Source of the DNA: Grimontia sedimenti
GTDB taxonomy: Bacteria; Pseudomonadota; Gammaproteobacteria; Enterobacterales; Vibrionaceae
Direction: 5' to 3'
NCBI RefSeq assembly: GCF_011045095.1
Contig: NZ_JAALDL010000013.1
Coordinates: 1-64,000 of the forward strand
Length of the DNA: 64,000 nt
Shown one piece after another: positions 46,085 to 57,153 of this stretch. Position numbers and translations under genes: made by a program. The notes beneath the pieces were generated by a model. That model saw only the letters and a list, made by a program, of their open reading frames with translations. It had not been told where the DNA came from and made no database searches. Every line of letters starts with the position of its first letter. The first letter of the stretch is position 1.

Positions 46085-46591
46085 ATGGCTACACCGTCCC
46101 GCAGAACATTCAACAATTTCCTTATCTTGGGGATTTTGGCGTTTATCACACTGATAAACCTGCCAACCTACCTTAGAAGCCAGCTGGCAGAAAGTGAGGC
46201 CGAACAATCGGTTGAGCAGGTACTACCTGATGGGATCATTGCTTTGATGCCATCCGATGTGGAAGTCAAAGCACTGCGTTTTCCGAAATTCACCCTCACC
46301 AATGCCATGCCATGGCAAACCGATAGAAAGCTGTCTATCTCAGCCACTGAATTGGCAAACCGATGGATTAACCTGTCTGGCACAGAAATCGACACAGACA
46401 CCTATGACAAGTTAAAACCTGGTCTTCGTGAACCGGCGACTTTGGTGGTGGATAGAGGTGAAGCTGTCGAGCCTTTACGTCTGACCTATTATCAATTGCC
46501 TCAATTCTGGCTCATTCAAAACTGGGAAAACCGTTGGCTTGCGGTCTCTGTTGATCCAAACTACCTGTTCCCATTCGCCAACCAGAATTAG
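46085..46591 (+). CDS. Hypothetical membrane-anchored protein before mutM
   Basis: A 168-residue protein I cannot assign. A hydrophobic segment at about residues 12-30 ([19 protein letters not shown]) follows a basic N-terminus, so it is probably a type II membrane protein with a periplasmic domain of about 135 residues. That domain has no cysteines and several Trp/Leu-rich stretches ([17 protein letters not shown]). The stop is 5 bases before the mutM ATG, so the two are likely co-transcribed. Confidence 0.75.
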   Translation: MATPSRRTFNNFLILGILAFITLINLPTYLRSQLAESEAEQSVEQVLPDGIIALMPSDVEVKALRFPKFTLTNAMPWQTDRKLSISATELANRWINLSGTEIDTDTYDKLKPGLREPATLVVDRGEAVEPLRLTYYQLPQFWLIQNWENRWLAVSVDPNYLFPFANQN

Positions 46592-46595
46592 CAGG

Positions 46596-47405
46596 ATGCC
46601 AGAATTACCGGAAGTTGAAGTGAGCCGTATGGGTATTAAGCCCCATGCGACGGATCAGGTGGTTACCAAACTGGAGGTCAGACAGTCCAAACTACGTTGG
46701 CCTGTTCCGGACACCTTATTTGATATCGAAGGCCAGACAATTCGTGCAGTGAAACGCCGCGCAAAGTACTTGATACTGGAAACGGATATTGGCTATGCGC
46801 TGGTGCATTTAGGAATGTCAGGCAGTTTACGGGTATTGCCACAGGCGGCAGAGCCGGATAAGCACGATCATGTCGATTTACACCTCTCCAATGGAAAAGT
46901 AATTCGCTACAACGATCCACGTCGATTTGGCGCGTGGCTTTGGCAGGAAAAGGGCGGAGACCATCCCGCTTTGGAAAAATTGGGTCCAGAGCCACTCACT
47001 GACGCGTTTACTGGTGAATATCTGTTTGAAAAGGCGCAGGGGAAACGCACGGCGATTAAGCAATTTATTATGGATAACGCCGTCGTCGTCGGGGTGGGGA
47101 ACATCTACGCCAATGAATCTCTGTTCACCTCTAGAATCCACCCACAGCGTCCAGCAGGACAACTTCGCCTCGAAGAAGCCAATATACTGGTGGCAGACAT
47201 CAAAGACGTTTTGGCAACTGCCATCAAACAAGGTGGCACGACGCTGAAAGATTTCACTCAAGCTGATGGCAAGCCAGGCTACTTTGCGCAAGAGTTGTTG
47301 GTGTATGGCAGACAAGGAAAACCGTGCCCGGTGTGTGGCACTGAACTTGACAGTGTGAAGATAGGGCAGCGAAATACGGTGTTTTGCCCCGAGTGCCAAA
47401 AATAA
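46596..47405 (+). CDS. mutM: Formamidopyrimidine-DNA glycosylase
   Basis: MutM (Fpg) excises 8-oxoguanine and nicks the abasic site. The 269-residue protein (same length as E. coli) starts [11 protein letters not shown], so Pro2 and Glu3 of the active site are in place; [11 protein letters not shown] and the helix-two-turn-helix [19 protein letters not shown] follow, and the C-terminal zinc finger has CPVCG and CPECQ. The ATG is 46596 after GCAGG; the frame is open further upstream but overlaps the previous gene. Confidence 0.97.
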   Translation: MPELPEVEVSRMGIKPHATDQVVTKLEVRQSKLRWPVPDTLFDIEGQTIRAVKRRAKYLILETDIGYALVHLGMSGSLRVLPQAAEPDKHDHVDLHLSNGKVIRYNDPRRFGAWLWQEKGGDHPALEKLGPEPLTDAFTGEYLFEKAQGKRTAIKQFIMDNAVVVGVGNIYANESLFTSRIHPQRPAGQLRLEEANILVADIKDVLATAIKQGGTTLKDFTQADGKPGYFAQELLVYGRQGKPCPVCGTELDSVKIGQRNTVFCPECQK

Positions 47406-47406
47406 T

Positions 47407-47428
47407 AAAGCCCGCTTTAGCGGGCTTT
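47407..47428. terminator. Bidirectional terminator mutM / coaD
   Basis: AAAGCCCGC (47407-47415) pairs with GCGGGCTTT (47420-47428) over TTTA, between convergent genes. Confidence 0.9.
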
Positions 47429-47435
47429 ATCGTTG

Positions 47436-48705
<1,270 letters not shown>

Positions 48706-48709
<4 letters not shown>

Positions 48710-49482
48710 ATATTTTCCTTATGTTTTTGTTCTCTTAGCCAAAGATCGACATACTTTACGAAGGTTGAATGCATGGTTAGCCATGCCAAAATGAAACCAC
48801 GGCGACCGTCAAGAAAACCACATCTTAGGACATACATCTTTAAAAATGCTGCAAAGGCATGAATCAGAGCCTTAGATAGACTTGATTTTTTCGTTCCCTC
48901 TCTCTCATCAGCCCAACTGCGCAAATAGCCTGTAGTTTTTCCGATATAATGATGAAGGTTGTCATAGGTATAGTGTAACAAGTTCCCGTTTAGCTTTTTT
49001 ACTTGCGTTTTAGGTACTTCAATCACTTTCTCATGAACCAATGCATCGTTGTAAGTTGTAAGCGAAGTTGGATAGAGACGAGTTAACCAATCTGGCGTCC
49101 AGCCGGAGTGATGGATGAACTGACCAAAAGCGCTGCTCAAACGATTAATTTGATAGACAGTGTTATCTTTCGGGAGTGCCGTGGCTTCCAGAATTGCAGT
49201 TCTTAGTTCTGGAGTTACGCGCTCATCAGCATCAAGCCAAAGCACATAATCGGAGGTGACATATTGCTGTGCACGCTGTCGCTGGATGCCAAACCCTGGC
49301 CAATCCTCTGAAACATAAAACTTATCTGTATAACGTCGGGCTATGTCTTCCGTCTCATCGGTACTTCCTGAATCAAGAATCACAATCTCATCTACCCAAC
49401 CGGCAACCGAAGAGAGGCAAGCATTAAGGTGTTGAGCTTCATTTTTGACAATTAATGCAACTGCAAGCGTAGGTTTATCCAA
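48706..49482 (-). CDS. waaE: LPS core glycosyltransferase, WaaE/KdtX-like
   Basis: A 258-residue family 2 glycosyltransferase: ALIVKNEAQHLNACLSSV, EIVILDSGSTDETEDIA and DYVLWLDADERV (DxD). The length and the motifs VHEKV and LLHYTYDNL match WaaE/KdtX, which in other enterobacteria and Vibrio adds glucose to heptose I. The exact linkage is inferred. It overlaps the next gene by 4 bases. Confidence 0.85.
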
Positions 49483-49484
49483 GG

Positions 49485-50561
49485 TTATATCCTTTCATTT
49501 TCTAGTTGCAAAGATAAGTCTTTTGATACTGCATCAAACATTGAAATAACGCTAACACTGCTGATAAGGCTCATTGCATTACTATCTTTAACTCTAGTTC
49601 GCCAGTTAAGTTGCTGCGGGGTCTTTCCTGTCTCAGAAAAAACAGCCTCCTCGTATACAGATACCGTATATTTGAGGTAACGATAAGGACCTACTCTCTT
49701 CGGATTATGGTGTGCATAGAGTCCAATAACAGGGGTGCTCATCGCGTTTGCCATATGCACTGGACCTGTATCAGGCGCAATAACGAGGTCGGCATTGTCG
49801 ATAAGTGCCAGCATTTGCAAAAGGCTCGACCGACTCACAAGACTCTCACAAGGTTTCTCTAATATTGACTGAATGTCATTAGCCAGTTCTACTTCCACCT
49901 GAGAGGGACTACCCGCCAAAATGACATGCCATCCATTGTTACGGGCATGGTTGATTACGCTGACATAACCTGCCGCATTCCAGTTTTTGTATGCTTTTGA
50001 TGCCCCAGGTACAAGCAGTAGATTGGGCTTTTTGTTGTGCATCTTGCTGCGCGCCCAGTGTTTATCTGCTTCTGAGTATTCAAGTGTCCAATTAGGTACC
50101 ATATCTTTAACACCTAACTTATAGGCGAATGCCATGAAACCATCTGCGACATGATTCGATTTTGGTGATGGGACTTTTACATTGGTAAAAAGTGTTTGGA
50201 AGTCTTGGCTACGATCAGCCGAAAACCCGAGGGTATATGTTGCTTTTATACCCAAGCTAACTACACTCGCGCGTATCGCGTATTGCATGTGCAGAAGGGC
50301 ATCAAACGTTTCCTCCTCCAACTGCTTCCATACTGAGGTGTAGGCATTAAAACCTGATTTTTTATCAAAGACAATTACCCGTATGCCTTTCACTGAATCA
50401 AGAAGTTGTGCTTCGAGTTTGCCTGTAATCCAAGTTATCTGAGTTTCGGGCCAGTAACTCTGAATGGCTTGAACTGCCGCAATAGCGTTGCAAACATCAC
50501 CAATCGCGGATAGGCGAAGAATACAAATTGATTTTGGAGCATCAGAAAACAAAGGTTTCAT
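49485..50561 (-). CDS. Glycosyltransferase family 9 heptosyltransferase-like protein
   Basis: A 358-residue GT-B protein of the ADP-heptose:LPS heptosyltransferase family: ICILRLSAIGDVCNAIAAVQAI at the N-terminus, NLLLVPGASKAYKNWNAAGY in the middle and the nucleotide-sugar site DLVIAPDTGPVHMANAMSTPVIGLYAHHNPKRVGP. It is closest in feel to heptosyltransferase I (WaaC) or WaaQ; waaF is separate downstream. Without alignment I cannot choose. Divergent from kdkA. Confidence 0.85.
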   Translation of the reverse strand: MKPLFSDAPKSICILRLSAIGDVCNAIAAVQAIQSYWPETQITWITGKLEAQLLDSVKGIRVIVFDKKSGFNAYTSVWKQLEEETFDALLHMQYAIRASVVSLGIKATYTLGFSADRSQDFQTLFTNVKVPSPKSNHVADGFMAFAYKLGVKDMVPNWTLEYSEADKHWARSKMHNKKPNLLLVPGASKAYKNWNAAGYVSVINHARNNGWHVILAGSPSQVEVELANDIQSILEKPCESLVSRSSLLQMLALIDNADLVIAPDTGPVHMANAMSTPVIGLYAHHNPKRVGPYRYLKYTVSVYEEAVFSETGKTPQQLNWRTRVKDSNAMSLISSVSVISMFDAVSKDLSLQLENERI

Positions 50562-50641
50562 AGTATCCTTGAGCAGCGAAGCAGTAAATATGAGTGAATT
50601 TGTATGGGGGATAAGTTACCGTCTTCCCACCTTTATTCAGC

Positions 50642-50664
50642 AACATTGTATCGCTTACAATGTT
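50642..50664. repeat. 9-bp inverted repeat in divergent GT9/kdkA gap
   Basis: AACATTGTA (50642-50650) pairs perfectly with TACAATGTT (50656-50664) over 5 bases. It lies in the 189-base region between divergent LPS genes and may be an operator or a hairpin. Confidence 0.45.
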
Positions 50665-50750
50665 TGGATTCGAGAGGATAAACTGCGCCACTGATATCTG
50701 GTTACTGTTATCAGAGTAAGTTATTGCAATATATCGATAAGAGAAAGTAA

Positions 50751-51473
50751 ATGGATCAGAAAACGTTGCCCGATTGCCAAGTGTGGTTTGACGGGGCGCT
50801 ATTATCGGAGTGTGATGCTGCATCAGCTTTTGAGCCAGTTTTTTGGGAGCAGAACAGTAAAGTCATTGGCTCTGCCAGAGGGCGAGGAATAACGTTGTTT
50901 GTACAGGGCGAGCGCTTACCTATGGCACTCCGCCACTACCATCGTGGAGGTTTGTTTGGAAAACTGGTTTCCGATCAATATTGGTTTAGTGGTTGGAAAA
51001 ATACGCGATGTTATCAGGAGTTCGTTCTTTTACGACACCTTCGTGAGTCTGGAGTGAATGTTCCTCAGCCTGTTGCTGCCAAAGCAAGTAAAGCAGGTTT
51101 GCTGTCCTATCGCGCAGATATTCTCGTTGAATTGATCCAAAATGCTAAAGATCTTGTCAAAGTGCTTGCAGATACGGACTTGACTCCGCACATCTGGTTT
51201 GCGATTGGAAAAGAGGTTGCAAAGATGCATCACGCTGGTGTTTGCCACACTGACTTGAATGCCCACAATATTTTGCTTGATGATAATAACCGAGTTTGGC
51301 TAATCGATTTTGATAAGTGTGGGCTGCGTAAAGGTAATAGTTGGAAACAGACCAACTTAAACCGACTATTGCGCTCGTTCTTAAAAGAAAAGAGCAAAGC
51401 TGGGATTAAGTTTGATGAAGCCAACCACTGGGGCTGGCTAGTTGATGGGTATAGATCAAGCGGCTTTAAATAA
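50751..51473 (+). CDS. kdkA: 3-deoxy-D-manno-octulosonic acid kinase KdkA
   Basis: KdkA phosphorylates the single Kdo of the inner core in Vibrio and Haemophilus LPS. The 240-residue protein kinase-like enzyme has LPMALRHYHRGGLFGKL, the catalytic loop VCHTDLNAHNILL and the metal-binding LIDFDKCGLR. It is the only plus-strand gene in this part of the cluster and lies tail to tail with waaA, which makes its substrate. Confidence 0.93.
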   Translation: MDQKTLPDCQVWFDGALLSECDAASAFEPVFWEQNSKVIGSARGRGITLFVQGERLPMALRHYHRGGLFGKLVSDQYWFSGWKNTRCYQEFVLLRHLRESGVNVPQPVAAKASKAGLLSYRADILVELIQNAKDLVKVLADTDLTPHIWFAIGKEVAKMHHAGVCHTDLNAHNILLDDNNRVWLIDFDKCGLRKGNSWKQTNLNRLLRSFLKEKSKAGIKFDEANHWGWLVDGYRSSGFK

Positions 51474-51491
51474 GCCTTGTCATTCGTGCCA

Positions 51492-52772
51492 TCAGCATTT
51501 TGAAACGCGAGATAGTATATGATCTATCGTAAAGGCAATCGCCCCCTTGTTCTTTTGCACTACTTCTTCGGCTGCAATTGACATCGCTAAACGTTTTTGA
51601 GGGTTAGTAAATAACTCAAAAAGTCTTTCGGCAATAACTGTTTCATCCGCACAGACATTGGTTGCCCCTGCATCTGAAAGCTGATTGGTGACATCAGTAA
51701 AATTAAAAAAGCTTGGACCAATCAGACTGGGTTTTCCTAATGTTGCAGGTTCTAATAGGTTGTGCCCCCCAACCTTGTCTCCTATCAGACTGCCGCCCAT
51801 GACCGTAATGTCAGCGCACTCAAGCATAACGAGCAGCTCACCCATGGTGTCACCCAGATACACTTGAGTTTGAGCTGTCACCTTTTCATCTGTGTGGCTA
51901 CGCCGCACTGTTTGAAGTGCTTGCTGGTGGCAAAGCCTCTCGACGTCATCAAAACGCTCAGGATGACGCGGAACTAGGACAAGAAGTGTATTAGGGCTTT
52001 TTTCGAGAATACGTCGATGTATATTTAGCATCTTTTCATCCTCACCTTTATGCGTACTAGCTGCAATCCAGATAGGCCTATCTGGGCCCAAAAGGTAGCG
52101 TAAACGTTGTCCTTTGATCAGTGTTTCTGGGGTAATAGATAGATCATATTTAATCGAGCCACTCACATAAACTTTGGCTCCATCTACTCCAAGTTGGATA
52201 AAGCGCTGCTTGTCGTCTTGGTGCAGGCAGAGTACCTCACTTAGCGAATTTGATATTACGTTAAACAGAGGTTGGATTTTACGATAGCCGGATGCAGAAC
52301 GCTCAGAAAGACGTGCATTGATAACTGTAACTGGAATGCCATTCTGATGGACTGTATGCAGTGTATTGGGCCAAAGTTCGGTTTCTACTATTATCAAAGC
52401 TCGGGGTTTTACTGTTTTAAGAAAGCGGTTAATGCAATGACTAAAATCGATAGGCATGTAGCGGTGCTCGACTAACGTACCAAGCTTTTCAGCTTGCACT
52501 GCTCCTGTACTTGTCGTTGTGGTGAGTAAAACCGGAAGTGATGGCTCTTTTTGCTTAAGTTCTCTAATTAATGGTGAAACAGCCAGAACTTCGCCGACTG
52601 AAACAGCATGTATCCACAAAGGTTTTTTCCCTTGCAAGGTGGGAGTATAACCCCAATGCTCTTTCCAGCGATTACCAATTCTAGGCTTGTTAGTGCGTCT
52701 TCGGTAAAGAGACCAGAGTAATACTGGGCTAACGATAGCTAGTAATAGTGTGTAGATAAAGCGGGCTAACAC
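51492..52772 (-). CDS. waaA: Kdo transferase WaaA (KdtA)
   Basis: WaaA transfers Kdo from CMP-Kdo to lipid A precursor at the inner membrane. The 426-residue GT-B enzyme has an N-terminal membrane anchor (about 3-20), the catalytic glutamate in WIHAVSVGEVLA, the VETELWPN block and the C-terminal GGHNLLEPA motif. It overlaps waaF by 7 bases. With kdkA beside it, this suggests a phosphorylated mono-Kdo inner core. Confidence 0.95.
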   Translation of the reverse strand: MLARFIYTLLLAIVSPVLLWSLYRRRTNKPRIGNRWKEHWGYTPTLQGKKPLWIHAVSVGEVLAVSPLIRELKQKEPSLPVLLTTTTSTGAVQAEKLGTLVEHRYMPIDFSHCINRFLKTVKPRALIIVETELWPNTLHTVHQNGIPVTVINARLSERSASGYRKIQPLFNVISNSLSEVLCLHQDDKQRFIQLGVDGAKVYVSGSIKYDLSITPETLIKGQRLRYLLGPDRPIWIAASTHKGEDEKMLNIHRRILEKSPNTLLVLVPRHPERFDDVERLCHQQALQTVRRSHTDEKVTAQTQVYLGDTMGELLVMLECADITVMGGSLIGDKVGGHNLLEPATLGKPSLIGPSFFNFTDVTNQLSDAGATNVCADETVIAERLFELFTNPQKRLAMSIAAEEVVQKNKGAIAFTIDHILSRVSKC

Positions 52773-53815
52773 GCGTCGACCTCTATAGGGTTTAGCCTGA
52801 TAATCTCGTTAAGCACCCGAGCCGGTTCTAATTCGGCCAGACATTTAAGGTGTTCCTTTGGGCATTCGCGAGAAAAACAAGGTCGACACTCAATGTCTGT
52901 ATGTAACACTGCGACATGTTCCGCCAGAGGTGGTGTATAACCCGGAGAAGTAGAACCATACAAAGCAACCAAACGACAACCGACCGCAGCGGCGATATGC
53001 ATGAGTCCTGAGTCATTACTAACCACAGTACCGCACAAAGCAAGCAGGTCGATCGCTTCAGTTAAACTGGTTTTACCCGCTAGATTAGAGCAATACTTTT
53101 GTTGGTTCTCATCTAAGCTGGCGACAATTTTTGACGTTACTTCCTTGTCTTTTGCTGAACCAAACAACCAAATTTGAAAACCCATGTCTATGAGTCTTTG
53201 GGCCGTTTCTGCAAAATGATATTCTGGCCAACGTTTGGCCGGACCAAATTCTGCGCCAGGACACAGGCCGACAACGGGCCGGTTGAGTTGCAGGGTGAAT
53301 TTTTCAATAGCTTTTCGCTGTAGTTTCGTATCAATATTCAGTTTTGGCCTAGACAATCCGGGCAAACTGGAACTGTCAATCATGTCTTCACGTGGGTAAG
53401 CCAGGGCGATATAGCGTTCAACCATTAAGGAAAAAGCTTTTTTATTCGGCCGCAAATCGTTGAGTAGGCCATAGCGCATTTCTCCTCGCCAGCCAATGCG
53501 AAGGGGGATTTTCGCAAACCAAGGGATAAGTGCGGATTTTGCGGAATTAGGCAAAACGTAGGCACAGTCGTACTTTTCTTGGCGCAGCTCTCTACCCAAA
53601 TGTCGGCGAACATTCAAGGCTAATGCTCCATGGCCAAGTGGCATCGCGATAGTCTTATCAACTTGCGGCATTCGTTCGAGAAGAGGCCGACACCAGTCAG
53701 GCGCCATAACATCTAGCTGGCTATCAGGGTGATGTTTTTTGAGTTCGATATAGAGTGCCTGCGACATCACCATATCTCCTACCCAAGCAGGGCCAATAAC
53801 CAAGATTTTTTTCAT
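52766..53815 (-). CDS. waaF: Heptosyltransferase II WaaF
   Basis: WaaF adds the second heptose to the inner core. The 349-residue GT-B enzyme has KILVIGPAWVGDMVMSQALYI, PVVGLCPGAEFGPAKRWPEYHFA and VVSNDSGLMHIAAAVGCRLVALYGSTSPGYTPPLA, the WaaF signatures. It is followed by waaA with a 7-base overlap. Confidence 0.95.
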   Translation of the reverse strand: MKKILVIGPAWVGDMVMSQALYIELKKHHPDSQLDVMAPDWCRPLLERMPQVDKTIAMPLGHGALALNVRRHLGRELRQEKYDCAYVLPNSAKSALIPWFAKIPLRIGWRGEMRYGLLNDLRPNKKAFSLMVERYIALAYPREDMIDSSSLPGLSRPKLNIDTKLQRKAIEKFTLQLNRPVVGLCPGAEFGPAKRWPEYHFAETAQRLIDMGFQIWLFGSAKDKEVTSKIVASLDENQQKYCSNLAGKTSLTEAIDLLALCGTVVSNDSGLMHIAAAVGCRLVALYGSTSPGYTPPLAEHVAVLHTDIECRPCFSRECPKEHLKCLAELEPARVLNEIIRLNPIEVDAC

Positions 53816-53899
53816 ATCAATGTGAGCTCATAGAGAGGTATTTCAATGTGATTGCAAGACATTCTACTCGAACTTGGAGGGGTTTATTACATTTTAGCT

Positions 53900-54829
53900 T
53901 TACGAAGTTTTTCTTGTAAGCTCGAAATAACGCTCTGCGACCAGAAGAGAAATCATTCTCTCAACCTGAGGATCTCTGAATTGATCTACCCACCTGTGGG
54001 CATTGTTAATGATGCCTAGAGCTTCATCTTCGTGGCTTAGATAATAGTTAACTTTCTCTATCAGGTCCGAGTAATCATCTTTTAGCTCAACGTAGTGGAT
54101 ACCAGGCTGGAGTCTACCTTCCATAAACCAAGTCTCGAACTTGGGCCTAGACATCATCACCAACGAGTTTGATGACATTGCCCACTTTAAGTTTGTTGCA
54201 ACATCATTGCCCTCAATCGCAAGAAGAAATTTGTATGCCAGTTGTTCCTTTTTGCTCATTTCTTCCTTTTCCCAAGGAGCGCCATGACAAGGTTTAGTCT
54301 GACCAATGTTGCACATTGGGTGATTATAGAAAGCCTTAATGACCGTTTGACGGTGGGGTTGATAACCTACGCCTCTCCACGCCACCATATCTTTTTTTTC
54401 TTGATATTTTCTTTTGTCTTTGACGAACGCGAAATGTCTCACTTTGTTGAGTTTCAGTAGAACTGAATTACCGTTCATGCTGCCAATGGGGCGACTCTTT
54501 ACAAAACTTGGTGTGTTAGGAACATGTGTGACGTCACCATTAATGTAGTTAAACGAAAAATCAGGATCAAAAAAGTGCACTACATCTTTGATATCAAAGA
54601 AGTAAGTCCAGCCGCGAGTTTTTTTGAATGCAGCAACAGTAGAAAATTGTTGTTGTTCAGGTTTTGGAGCAAAGGCTACCGTTAGCTTATTGTAGTAACT
54701 CACTCTTTCCTCAATCGATGCTCTCTGATCTGATGTGATTTTAGCTAACAAAAAGCTACCGACTTTGTGCCATAAGATGTTTGGAATGAGTGCTTTGAGC
54801 GCGTTTTTTGAGTAATAAGGGAACTTCAC
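53900..54829 (-). CDS. Glycosyltransferase family 90-like LPS protein
   Basis: A 309-residue protein with features of the CAP10/GT90 family: KDMVAWRGVGYQPHRQ as the N-terminal catalytic block and KFLLAIEGNDVATNLKWAMSSNSLVMM, the typical nucleotide-sugar region. Bacterial members modify LPS core or O-antigen, often with xylose or glucose. Base composition is more AT-rich than waaF. It is 84 bases upstream of waaF. Confidence 0.85.
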   Translation of the reverse strand: MKFPYYSKNALKALIPNILWHKVGSFLLAKITSDQRASIEERVSYYNKLTVAFAPKPEQQQFSTVAAFKKTRGWTYFFDIKDVVHFFDPDFSFNYINGDVTHVPNTPSFVKSRPIGSMNGNSVLLKLNKVRHFAFVKDKRKYQEKKDMVAWRGVGYQPHRQTVIKAFYNHPMCNIGQTKPCHGAPWEKEEMSKKEQLAYKFLLAIEGNDVATNLKWAMSSNSLVMMSRPKFETWFMEGRLQPGIHYVELKDDYSDLIEKVNYYLSHEDEALGIINNAHRWVDQFRDPQVERMISLLVAERYFELTRKTS

Positions 54830-55056
54830 GTGGTGTTTTCCTCTGGGAGAGTTGCTGCATTGCCTTCTTTTTTTACAAATAGTGAGAAGAAGTATCTTCT
54901 TAACCTTGCTGATTATACAAGGTCAACCAATCAAAGCTGAAACTGATGAGTAGTATCAAATCATAGTCAATTGATTGTGAGTACACATATCGCTGATTTT
55001 ATCTATTGATAATTTGGGTTCGGTTGCCTGGAGGCACAGTATTGGAAGCACTTGAT

Positions 55057-55086
55057 TTGTAGAGTTTGCCCTTAGGTGAGTATAAT
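55057..55086 (+). promoter_or_regulatory. Possible promoter of GT25-waaL
   Basis: TTGTAG (55057-55062) and TATAAT (55081-55086) are 18 bp apart and precede the GT25 start by about 30 bases. Confidence 0.45.
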
Positions 55087-55116
55087 CAGCGTTGTTTAGG
55101 TGCATTGGAAAAACTG

Positions 55117-55851
55117 ATGAAGGTGTATGTGCTCAGCTTAGCTCGTTCTTGTGATCGAAGAGAAAGGATGAAGCTACAACTTGACAAAGCTGGTGTTGAA
55201 TTCGAGTTTTTTGATGCAATTGATGGCAGTAGCTCTGAGAGATTTACTCACTCTGAAAAAGCTGCTCCTCAGTTGACGTTCAAAAGAAAGGGCTACTTCT
55301 TGCGACCAAATGAAGTAGCGTGTTTTGCAAGCCATTATTCACTGTGGGAAAAATGTATTGAACTAGATACGCCTATCTTGATACTTGAGGATAACGTTGA
55401 CATTGATGATATCGTTTCAACTGAGGTTCTGGATGAAGTCATGAATTATGCTTCAAAGTATGGGTATATTAAGCTTTCTTCGACATTTCAGTCTGCTTTT
55501 ACTGAACTTTATAAGCTTAGTTGCGGTATTTCTGTCGGTCAGTTTAGTAAAAAAAGTTGCGGAACCACTGCTTATATTCTTTCACCTTTAGCTGCCCAAA
55601 AGTTTGTTAAGAATGCAAAGAGGTTTATAGAGCCCGTCGATGACTATATGGAAAAACCGTGGAGGCATGGCGTGAAAACGTACAGTGTGCATCCATCTCT
55701 GTTTGAGAGGGCAAATATACCGTCAACTATCTCATCTGACTCTAAGTCAAGGAAGCATAAAGTGCAAGTTGGGTTGTTTTCTAAGTTATATAGAGAGCTA
55801 TTTCGAATCCACGAATCTATAGCTAGAATTATTTTTTGGAAGCATAGGTAG
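55117..55851 (+). CDS. Glycosyltransferase family 25 (LOS biosynthesis)
   Basis: A 244-residue protein of the LgtB/Lex1-type family 25: MKVYVLSLARSCDRRERM start, FEFFDAIDG, the block LRPNEVACFASHYSLWEKCIE and ILILEDNVDIDD, then the C-terminal GTTAYILSPLAAQKFV. Such enzymes usually add galactose or glucose to the outer core. The DNA is clearly AT-rich compared with the flanks. I chose ATG 55117; the frame is open to 55066. Followed at once by the ligase gene. Confidence 0.9.
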   Translation: MKVYVLSLARSCDRRERMKLQLDKAGVEFEFFDAIDGSSSERFTHSEKAAPQLTFKRKGYFLRPNEVACFASHYSLWEKCIELDTPILILEDNVDIDDIVSTEVLDEVMNYASKYGYIKLSSTFQSAFTELYKLSCGISVGQFSKKSCGTTAYILSPLAAQKFVKNAKRFIEPVDDYMEKPWRHGVKTYSVHPSLFERANIPSTISSDSKSRKHKVQVGLFSKLYRELFRIHESIARIIFWKHR

Positions 55852-55857
55852 AATTTT

Positions 55858-57074
55858 TTGGTGAGAGAATTTAATTCTTATAGAAAGGTAGTAATCGACT
55901 GTATTATTCTCCTTCCCTTAGTTTGGGCATTTGCTGTTCAGTTTTTATATGCGGATGCAAAGAAACATATGGTTTTTGCATTTATTTTTTCTTTTCTCGT
56001 TGTTATTTTCAATGATGGATTTCAATGTGTTGCGGAAAATATAAAAAATAGGAAGTCAGCATGGTTGCTAGGCTTGTTTTTTGTGCTGTCTATTATATTT
56101 TACTTTTTAAATGGATATAGTTCAAATGTTGTGAGGGCCAGTGCTATTGTATTTTTTTATTTCACTATTTTACCTAAAAGAACATTGAAAATTTTTGCTG
56201 ATAATGTGCATTATTTTCTTTTTCTTGGTGCTATATCTATTGGTTTTTTTTCCTATTACCAAGGGAGTGTAATGTCTCTTGGGCGGCATTGGGAAATGAA
56301 CCCAATTCCCTTGAGTACGATTGCAGCTGTTCTTCTTGTTTCTTCTTTGGCGGTTTTTTTTGAAGCAGAAAGCAAGAAGAAAAAAATAATGATGATTACA
56401 TCTTTTATCTTTTCATCTAATGCTCTTGTATTGGGAGAGAGTCGTGGTGTCATGCTGGCCATGGGAGTGGCTGTTGTATTGTTAGTTTGCTACGTTTTAA
56501 CTAAGAACGCTAATAAAATAAGAATGAGGAAATATATCTCAATCTTCATACTTTCAATTGTTGGCCTTTTAACATTGAATATATCTTCAATAGTTGCACG
56601 GTATGAGGCAACCAAGAAAGAAGTTGCTTCAATTGAGTCTGGTAATCTCAATACTTCGATCGGTTTTCGTCTTCAGTTATGGCATGCTGGAGCTGAACTA
56701 ATTAAAGATAAGCCGATTTTAGGCTATGGTGAGTCACACAAGGAAGAGAAAGAAAGACTTGCAAAAGAAGGGTATATAAGTAAGCAAGCAGCAAAACACT
56801 CGCATTATCATAACCAATACATAGACTCCATGGTAAAAAATGGAGTGGGAGGTCTTTTCAGTATCTTACTTTTAATTTTTCTTCCATTACTCTTTGTTTG
56901 GAAAAAATAACCCTCATTACATCTATTGGAGCGCTGTCTTCAGTCATATATTCAATTGCAGCATTAACAGATGTTCCTTTTCTCCATGCAGAAACCCTCA
57001 CGATCTATTTGTTTATAATGGCTATCGCCTACGAAGGTTCTATCGATGAGACTCTGGACCAGGCTTTTACATAG
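55858..57074 (+). pseudogene. waaL: O-antigen ligase-like membrane protein (WaaL type), one-base frameshift
   Basis: A polytopic membrane protein of the O-antigen ligase/Wzy_C family, which joins O-antigen or other polymer to lipid A-core. It has about ten hydrophobic segments and the motif YHNQYIDSMVKNGVGG late in the sequence. The frame stops at 56908-56910, directly after an A6 run (56902-56907). In the next frame the sequence goes on as KKITLITSIGALSSVIYSIA, a plausible last membrane segment, to a TAG at 57072-57074. One extra A, or -1 slippage on the A run, gives about 405 residues. Very AT-rich. The start is TTG 55858 or GTG 55861; both follow AGGT weakly. Confidence 0.75.
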
Positions 57075-57153
57075 ACTGAAGATAAGGAACTAATGCCCCT
57101 TATCTAAGTCAGCTTACATTGTCATACTGTTAAACACGATAAAGAGTAAAGAG

